Origin: an uncultured Erysipelotrichaceae bacterium
GTDB taxonomy: Bacteria > Bacillota_I > Bacilli_A > Erysipelotrichales > Coprobacillaceae
Direction of reading: 5' to 3'
Length of the DNA stretch: 25,986 nt
Assembly (NCBI GenBank): GCA_900538465.1
Contig: UPXV01000034.1
Location: forward strand, 1 to 25,986
Shown here one piece after another: positions 24,342 through 25,986 of the stretch; position 1 is the first letter of the stretch, and every line of letters begins with the position of its first letter. Position numbers and translations under genes: made by a program. The notes beneath the pieces are model-generated. The model searched no databases. It had not been told where the DNA came from and saw only the letters and a program-made list of their open reading frames with translations.

Positions 24342-25274
24342 ATGAATTCATTTCCTTATTCTTTTGATAACAAACGTTATCATACATATAACTATTTTTT
24401 AAAAAATAAATATCAACAAAAAATAGCCAAAGTGTCTTTAAATGCTGGCTTTACTTGTCCTCACCGTGATCCTATAACAGGTAAGGGTGGTTGTATTTTT
24501 TGTTCTGACAGTGGTTCTGGGGACTTTGCTGGAAATGTCTATGACTCTTTACAAAAACAATTTCATGATGTGTCTTGCATCATGCGAAAGAAATGGCCCC
24601 ATTGTCAATTTATTGCTTACTTTCAAGCCAATACCAACACTTATGGATCCATTGAAAGATTAAAAAAGACTTTTGAACCCTTTATTGATTATCCTGATGT
24701 TGTTGGAATTGCTATTGCGACACGTCCAGATTGTTTAAGTGAAGAGATTTGTGACTATCTTTATGAACTTTCACAAAAATGTGATTTATATATTGAACTT
24801 GGTTTACAAACCATTCATGATTCAACAGCCAAACTTATCAATCGTGGTCATGACTATCAAACTTTCTTAGACGCCTTAAAACGTTTAAGACAAAGACAAA
24901 TAGATGTTTGTGTTCATATCATTAATGGCTTACCTTATGAAAGCCATGATATGATGATAGAAACTGCTAAAGCCGTAGGACAATTAGATATTCAAGGTCT
25001 TAAAATTCACAATCTTTTTATGTTAAAGGATACAGCTTTACATAAAATGTATTTAAAAGATCCTTTCCCTATGCTTTCACGAGATGAATATATTCATTTG
25101 GTTGTTGAACAATTGACATATATTCCTGCTCAAGTTGTAATTGAAAGACTTACCGGTGATGCTCCACTTCAAGATTTAGTAGCACCTTTATGGTCAATAA
25201 AAAAAGTAACAATCTTAAATGATATTGATAAACTGATGAAAGAAAAAGATCTTTATCAAGGTTGTCGTATATAA
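24342..25274 (+). CDS. Radical SAM protein, TIGR01212/YhcC family
   Basis: Radical SAM enzymes use a [4Fe-4S] cluster to cleave S-adenosylmethionine. The family is widespread but its reaction is unknown to me. The 310-residue protein has the family's spaced cluster motif CPHRDPITGKGGCIFC, that is Cys, 11 residues, CxxC, rather than CxxxCxxC. Later come QANTNTYG, GIAIATRPDCLSEE, YIELGLQTIHDSTAKLINRGHD and the C-terminal VIERLTGDAP, all conserved in YhcC-type proteins. Start: GGTGA with a 6-nt spacer supports the ATG at 24342, and the predicted transcript would begin at about an earlier ATG at 24330. It is the only plus-strand gene in the window, divergent from the ABC pair and convergent with hpf across a shared terminator. 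Confidence 0.94.
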   Translation: MNSFPYSFDNKRYHTYNYFLKNKYQQKIAKVSLNAGFTCPHRDPITGKGGCIFCSDSGSGDFAGNVYDSLQKQFHDVSCIMRKKWPHCQFIAYFQANTNTYGSIERLKKTFEPFIDYPDVVGIAIATRPDCLSEEICDYLYELSQKCDLYIELGLQTIHDSTAKLINRGHDYQTFLDALKRLRQRQIDVCVHIINGLPYESHDMMIETAKAVGQLDIQGLKIHNLFMLKDTALHKMYLKDPFPMLSRDEYIHLVVEQLTYIPAQVVIERLTGDAPLQDLVAPLWSIKKVTILNDIDKLMKEKDLYQGCRI

Positions 25275-25275
25275 G

Positions 25276-25303
25276 AAAAAGGCCTTCAAATAAGGCCTTT
25301 TTT
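25276..25303. terminator. Bidirectional terminator between radical SAM gene and hpf
   Basis: AAAAAGGCCTT (25276-25286), loop CAAAT, AAGGCCTTTTT (25292-25302). The perfect 11-bp stem has a T run on either strand, so it ends both convergent genes. Confidence 0.93.
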
Positions 25304-25305
25304 CA

Positions 25306-25836
25306 TTATTCAGTTTCAATTAAACCATAATCTCCATCATGTCTTTTATAAACAACACTGATAAGATTTGTTTCTGTATCTCTATAAACGAAGAATGAAT
25401 GTCCAATTAATTCCATTTGCATAATGGCTTCTTCCATATCCATTGGTTTAGGACTGATTGTTTTTGTTTTCACAATCACATCTTCTTCCTCATTTTCTAA
25501 TGGTTCAATAGATGATACGTTCAATGCGAGTTTATTATCTTTAGATTTTCTACTTAATCTCGTCTTGTACTTTCTAATTTGTCCTTCTAATTTGTCAATA
25601 ACTAAATCAATTGCATTATAAAGATCTGCATCAATCACTTCAGCTCTTAATAATACATATTCTGTTGGAATCGTCACTTCGATTTTTTGACCAACTGGGT
25701 AAGTTCTAATTAAAACTTTCGCTTCAACATTGTCACTCATGATAAAATACTTATCTAACATGCTTAGCTTTTTGTTGACTTTTGACTCAATCCCTTCAGT
25801 TAGTTCAATGTTTTTTCCTCTAATAATGACTTTCAT
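25306..25836 (-). CDS. hpf: Ribosome hibernation promoting factor, long form
   Basis: Long HPF dimerises 70S ribosomes into inactive 100S particles in stationary phase or stress. In this 176-residue protein the N-terminal domain (about 1-100; MKVIIRGKNIELTEGIESKV, then the basic region LEGQIRKYKTRLSRKSK) sits in the decoding centre. A variable linker follows (about 100-122), then the C-terminal dimerisation domain (about 122-176; KTISPKPMDMEEAIMQMELI, GHSFFVYRD, VVYKRHDGDYGLIE). Start: AAAGGAGGAATATTT places the ATG at 25836; a frame opening at 25869 has no site. A TATAAT box (minus strand, about 25859-25864) precedes it, and a 5-bp inverted repeat GTGTA/TACAC covers the -35 region. Confidence 0.97.
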   Translation of the reverse strand: MKVIIRGKNIELTEGIESKVNKKLSMLDKYFIMSDNVEAKVLIRTYPVGQKIEVTIPTEYVLLRAEVIDADLYNAIDLVIDKLEGQIRKYKTRLSRKSKDNKLALNVSSIEPLENEEEDVIVKTKTISPKPMDMEEAIMQMELIGHSFFVYRDTETNLISVVYKRHDGDYGLIETE

Positions 25837-25876
25837 AAATATTCCTCCTTTGATACTTATATTATACAATAAATTT

Positions 25877-25889
25877 GTGTAAAATACAC
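25877..25889. promoter_or_regulatory. Inverted repeat in the hpf promoter
   Basis: GTGTA-AAA-TACAC is perfectly symmetrical and lies where the -35 box for the TATAAT at about 25859-25864 would be; the -35 itself is poor. A regulator that replaces or blocks sigma contact could bind here. The site is short, so chance is possible. Confidence 0.3.
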
Positions 25890-25906
25890 CACTAACATGT
25901 GAAAAA

Positions 25907-25930
25907 ATAAAAAAGCTCCGATGGGAGCTT
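25907..25930 (-). terminator. Terminator of a gene beyond the right edge
   Basis: AAGCTCC (25913-25919), loop GATG, GGAGCTT (25924-25930), followed on the minus strand by T-rich sequence. It must end a minus-strand transcript that enters from beyond base 25986. In 25931-25986 I see no gene, only an AT-rich imperfect hairpin (AAAGTGGTAACTTTT with AAAGTTGCTACTTT, about 25945-25977) ending in T's on the plus strand. Confidence 0.8.
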
Positions 25931-25986
25931 ACAGATTGTTGACAAAGTGGTAACTTTTAAAAAGTTGCTACTTTTTTCTTTTACTT

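Noticed and set aside
25931..25986. Possible 3' end of a minus-strand gene entering from the right edge
   Set aside because: One frame is open but runs straight through the terminator hairpin at 25913-25930 and has no recognisable sequence, so no coding claim is made.

Overview
The window is AT-rich bacterial DNA from a low-GC Gram-positive, spore-forming anaerobe, most likely in or near the Erysipelotrichales (the Coprobacillus, Catenibacterium and Thomasclavelia kind of gut bacterium). This is inferred from base composition, strong AGGAGG ribosome binding sites, an alpha/beta-type spore protein, EzrA, long-form HPF, a zinc-free S4 protein, a CcpA-type cre site at ackA and a T-box leader on leuS. 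The species cannot be fixed from the sequence alone. Almost every gene lies on the minus strand. Only the radical SAM gene at the right end is on the plus strand.

Layout from left to right. (1) 1-1037: a compact control region followed by a tyrosine recombinase. It holds three TCACA repeats spaced exactly 11 bp apart, a consensus sigma-A promoter pointing at the recombinase 3' end, and a perfect inverted repeat with a Xer/dif-like core that abuts the recombinase stop codon. This looks like one edge of a recombinase-controlled DNA switch, or an attachment site, whose other edge lies beyond base 1. (2) 1187-7247: an operon reading leftward, with a DHH phosphoesterase (NrnA type), an unidentified three-helix membrane protein with a large outer domain, and a 1150-residue protein of 28 Sel1-like repeats, including a precise five-repeat (540 bp) duplication. 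(3) 7360-8938: acetate kinase with a promoter and a perfect cre match, then a SASP gene with a sigma-G-type promoter. (4) 8997-11337: thiI and its partner cysteine desulfurase, for sulfur delivery to tRNA 4-thiouridine. (5) 11407-14225: ezrA (cell division) and rpsD with a long leader that can form an H-type pseudoknot, which suggests S4 autoregulation. (6) 14400-16908: a small membrane protein, a CHASE-type/GGDEF diguanylate cyclase and a RimJ/RimL-like acetyltransferase. (7) 17179-19852: leuS with a complete leucine (CUC) T-box leader. (8) 19967-20651: a decaying toxin-antitoxin module with a Phd/YefM-like antitoxin, its C-terminal segment in another frame, and a RelE/ParE-like toxin pseudogene with two stops and two frameshifts. 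(9) 20667-24301: two tandem, translationally coupled ABC proteins, each an ATPase fused to a MacB/FtsX-type permease, probably forming a heterodimer. (10) 24342-25836: a YhcC/TIGR01212-type radical SAM protein convergent with hpf across a shared terminator.

Most of the window is ordinary housekeeping with clear regulatory signals. The parts that merit a second look are the recombinase-linked control region at the left edge, the Sel1 super-repeat operon, the rpsD leader pseudoknot and the eroding toxin-antitoxin locus. Many gene starts are assigned downstream of the longest possible reading frame because the ribosome binding site decides them; the reasons are given in each entry.
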